Of a DNA stretch of 64,000 bases, positions 61,507 to 64,000 are shown in pieces. The DNA lies in assembly GCF_002433005.1 (NCBI RefSeq), contig NZ_DJHF01000003.1:1-64000 (forward strand), read 5' to 3'. The stretch comes from Acetomicrobium sp. UBA5826 (lineage in GTDB: Bacteria > Synergistota > Synergistia > Synergistales > Acetomicrobiaceae). The position numbers and the translations under genes were made by a program. The stretch's first letter is position 1; every line of letters begins with the position of its first letter. Under the pieces are notes generated by a model, which had not been told where the DNA came from, made no database searches, and saw only the letters and a list, made by a program, of their open reading frames with translations.

Positions 61507-64000
61507 ATGAAATATGGAGACTTAATTCAATTTGAGCCCATCGAAACTGTGATTCAGTTGCGTGATGCCAACGAATTTACAAAGGCCCGGCAATTGGTCA
61601 GTACGTACGTCATATCAGATGAGATGGCAGAAAGGCTGACGAACATTGTGTTTCCCCAACTACAATTCGATAGCCCTTCGGATAACAAAGCTTTGTTGAT
61701 TGTAGGCAATTACGGTACTGGCAAATCTCATTTGATGTCAGTAATATCCAGTATTGCCGAGCATGAAACCCTTCTTTCTGCTTTAAACAACGAAAAAGTT
61801 GCGACATCGGCGCAAACCATAGCCGGTAAATTCAAAGTGGTTCGCAGAGAGATAGGGTCAACCAAGATGTCTTTGCGAGATATCGTCACATTCTATTTAG
61901 AGGACGCTCTAAACGATATGGGCATTACATATACATTCCCAGATGCTAGCCAAATACCAAGCAACAAACAAGCTTTCGAGGAAATGATGGCTTCGTTCCA
62001 AACGGTGTTTCCAGACCATGGCCTTCTTTTCGTTGTAGATGAGCTTTTAGATTATTTACGTACCAGAAGGGACCAAGAATTGATTTCAGATCTGAGCTTC
62101 TTACGCGAAATTGGTGAGGTATGCAAGTATTTGCGTTTTCGTTTTATAGCTGGTGTGCAGGAAGCAATTTTCGATAACCCTCGTTTCGCTAATGTGGCTG
62201 AACAACTTAGTTGGGTAAAGGGTCGTTTTGAACAAATAGTCATATTTCGAAAGGATATTAAGTTTGTCGTGGCTGAACGATTACTTAAAAAAACGGCAGA
62301 ACAGCAGGCATGGATCCGCACTTATCTTATGCCTTTCGCAAAATTTTATGGCCGCATGAACGAGCGGATGGATGAATTCGTGCGCCTCTTCCCTATTCAT
62401 CCGGATTATATAGATGTATTTGAACAAATTAGGATAATAGAGAAGCGGCAAATCCTTAAGACTTTATCTAATGCCATGAAGAATCTTCTTGAAGAAGAAG
62501 TACCCATGGACCGACCTGGAATTATGGCGTACGATAGCTATTGGGCTACCATTAAAGGCGATCCGTCTTTTCGTGCTATACCAGATGTTAGGGAAGTTAT
62601 TGATGTTAGTCAAATTTTGGAGTCCAGGGTAGAACAGGCCTTTACGCGCCCACTATATAAACCATTGGCCATTAAGATTATCCACGCTCTTTCCGTTGAT
62701 CGGCTAACAACTGGCGATATTTACACACCTTTGGGTGTCACTGCCGAAGAACTGCGCGATACACTTTGCCTCTATCAGCCAGGTATAGAAGAACTAGGGG
62801 GAGAGCCAGCGGACGACTTATTAACTCACATTGAAATGATACTTAATGAAATTAAAAAGACTGTCAGCGGTCAGTTCATCTCATTTAACAAAGATAACAA
62901 TCAATGGTATCTCGACCTTAAGAAATCAGAGGACTACGATGCGATCATTGAAAATAGATCTAAGAGCATAGATGATAATGCTTTGGATCGGGCCTACTAC
63001 GAAGCCCTTAAGAACTTGATGGGGAAGACAGACAGTCCTACCTATGTGACTGGGTATAAAATATGGGAACATGAGCTGTTGTGGCCCGAGCGAAATGTCA
63101 CGAGGAAGGGTTATCTTTTCTTTGGAGCTCCCAATGAACGCTCGACTGCTGTGCCGCCGCGTGATTTTTACATTTACTTCATTCAACCATTTGATCCACC
63201 ATACTTCAAAGACGAAAAGAAGGCGGACGAAATATTTTTCCGTTTGACCAACATGGATGAAAACCTTAAGATAATGCTGCTTAACTATGCTGCAGCTTTA
63301 GATTTGGCCTCCATATCCAGCTGCAATGCCGTAAATATCTATAAATCCAAGGCCTTAGGGTTTTGGAAAGAGATTGTCATGTGGCTACAAAAAAATGCCA
63401 TCAATGTCTTCAGCGTAGTTTATCGCGGTAGTACCAAAAGCTTTGATGAGGCATTACGCTATGTCTCCAATACCTCAAGCGAATTAGGAGCGAGAGCTCA
63501 TCAGGTTGCACATTATTTGCAAATGCCTGATACCTCCAGTTTTGGCTTTCGCGACTTGGTTGATGTCGTTGCTGGTACTATGTTATCTGCGCATTTTCTA
63601 AATCAAGCCCCAGGGTATCCAAGATTTAGTGTACTGATCACAAGTCAAAACCGAGAGCGAGCGGTACAAGACGCTCTGCGCGCGATAGCTGGGCAACGCA
63701 CCAAGCAAGCAACTGCGGTGCTAGATGCCCTGGAGTTGCTAGATGGCGAAAGGCTGGAACCGGCCAAATCCAGATATGCAAAGCACATCTTGGATATCCT
63801 TGGTAAAAAAGGCCATGGTCAGGTGGTAAATCGTTCAGAGCTTATCCAGAGTTTGAACGATGTGGAGTATTTTGCCCTGGATAAAGGTTATCGCTTAGAA
63901 CCAGAATGGGTCGTAGTGCTTTTGGCCGCTTTGGTTTACTCCGGAGATATTGTCCTTTCGATCCCCGGCAGGAAATTTGATGCGACAGCTTTGTCCGAAT
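61507..64000 (+). CDS. brxC: BREX P-loop protein BrxC (partial, runs off the window)
   Basis: The frame is open from ATG 61507 to the window end, at least 831 residues, with no stop. The Walker A motif VGNYGTGKSHL is at residues 66-76 and Walker B LLFVVDELLDYL at 173-184. This is the BrxC/PglY family, a large ATPase conserved in BREX systems; the type 3 version carries the DUF6079 label. It starts 46 bases after brxF, with AGGGGGC at 61493-61499 as ribosome site. Genes for the PglXI methyltransferase, BrxHII helicase, PglZ phosphatase-like protein and BrxA are expected downstream. BrxC is required for both methylation and phage exclusion in studied systems. Confidence 0.85.
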   Translation, partial: MKYGDLIQFEPIETVIQLRDANEFTKARQLVSTYVISDEMAERLTNIVFPQLQFDSPSDNKALLIVGNYGTGKSHLMSVISSIAEHETLLSALNNEKVATSAQTIAGKFKVVRREIGSTKMSLRDIVTFYLEDALNDMGITYTFPDASQIPSNKQAFEEMMASFQTVFPDHGLLFVVDELLDYLRTRRDQELISDLSFLREIGEVCKYLRFRFIAGVQEAIFDNPRFANVAEQLSWVKGRFEQIVIFRKDIKFVVAERLLKKTAEQQAWIRTYLMPFAKFYGRMNERMDEFVRLFPIHPDYIDVFEQIRIIEKRQILKTLSNAMKNLLEEEVPMDRPGIMAYDSYWATIKGDPSFRAIPDVREVIDVSQILESRVEQAFTRPLYKPLAIKIIHALSVDRLTTGDIYTPLGVTAEELRDTLCLYQPGIEELGGEPADDLLTHIEMILNEIKKTVSGQFISFNKDNNQWYLDLKKSEDYDAIIENRSKSIDDNALDRAYYEALKNLMGKTDSPTYVTGYKIWEHELLWPERNVTRKGYLFFGAPNERSTAVPPRDFYIYFIQPFDPPYFKDEKKADEIFFRLTNMDENLKIMLLNYAAALDLASISSCNAVNIYKSKALGFWKEIVMWLQKNAINVFSVVYRGSTKSFDEALRYVSNTSSELGARAHQVAHYLQMPDTSSFGFRDLVDVVAGTMLSAHFLNQAPGYPRFSVLITSQNRERAVQDALRAIAGQRTKQATAVLDALELLDGERLEPAKSRYAKHILDILGKKGHGQVVNRSELIQSLNDVEYFALDKGYRLEPEWVVVLLAALVYSGDIVLSIPGRKFDATALSE

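Noticed and set aside
1..64000. CRISPR arrays, insertion sequences and rRNA genes
   Set aside because: No regularly spaced repeats, transposase frames or rRNA-like sequence were seen in any intergenic region.

Overview
The window looks like a chromosomal segment from a diderm, anaerobic, amino-acid-fermenting bacterium of the Synergistota, perhaps near Acetomicrobium/Anaerobaculum. That is an inference from gene content: an SLH-domain porin instead of a classical outer-membrane anchor, a V/A-type ATPase operon, a complete glycine cleavage operon, many amino-acid and hydantoin catabolic enzymes, and heptose-type surface-sugar genes. No rRNA or tRNA gene was seen, so the placement is not proven.

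Layout. 1-1844: leader and SLH porin. 2067-12848: a visibly AT-rich block with two NCS1 nucleobase/hydantoin permeases, an amidohydrolase, ATP-dependent hydantoinase subunits HyuA and HyuB with a cupin gene between them, and an NSS sodium symporter followed by a 40-residue MetS-like partner. 13001-18460: a GC-richer run encoding a five-part flavin/iron-sulfur amino-acid oxidase or dehydrogenase, a metallo-beta-lactamase-fold hydrolase and an ornithine cyclodeaminase/ketimine reductase homologue. 18533-23639: adenine deaminase (minus strand), an FMN alpha-hydroxyacid oxidase family protein and an exported FAD oxidoreductase. 23672-32225: V-type ATPase in the order D-G-C-I-K-F-E-A-B. 32337-38150: gcvT-gcvH-gcvPA-gcvPB-lpd, closed by a 44-bp perfect palindrome. 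38211-41522 (minus): a small cysteine-rich protein, a DMT exporter, exonuclease III and a membrane metallophosphoesterase. 41659-43017: a dihydropyrimidinase/D-hydantoinase.

43051-46578 (minus) is partly decayed: a headless response regulator, an intact gamma-glutamyltranspeptidase and a TRAP-permease/desuccinylase chimera. 46741-50315 (minus) is a complete fructose PTS operon with a DeoR-type repressor and a readable promoter with tandem operators. 50488-56027 (minus) is a surface-glycan operon: a GT2-GtrA-GT39 fusion, a GHMP sugar kinase and a sugar-nucleotide dehydratase, ending in a truncated LAB_N gene and a gutted ArnT-like pseudogene. 56394-60551 is an OmpR/HK two-component pair and an exported degenerate HtrA-like protein carrying helical repeats. 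60996-64000 opens a phage-defence island with brxF and the start of brxC of a probable type 3 BREX system, cut by the window edge.

How the parts fit. Imported hydantoins, nucleobases and amino acids would be opened by HyuAB, the dihydropyrimidinase, the amidohydrolase and adenine deaminase. Secondary amino acids (proline- or sarcosine-like) could be oxidised by the 13001-16394 complex, glycine split by the Gcv system, and the ion gradient handled by the V-ATPase. The most notable items are the edge-clipped BREX locus with its palindromic promoter and possible ATA start, the chimeric and decayed genes, the pseudoprotease-repeat protein and the uncharacterised oxidase complex.
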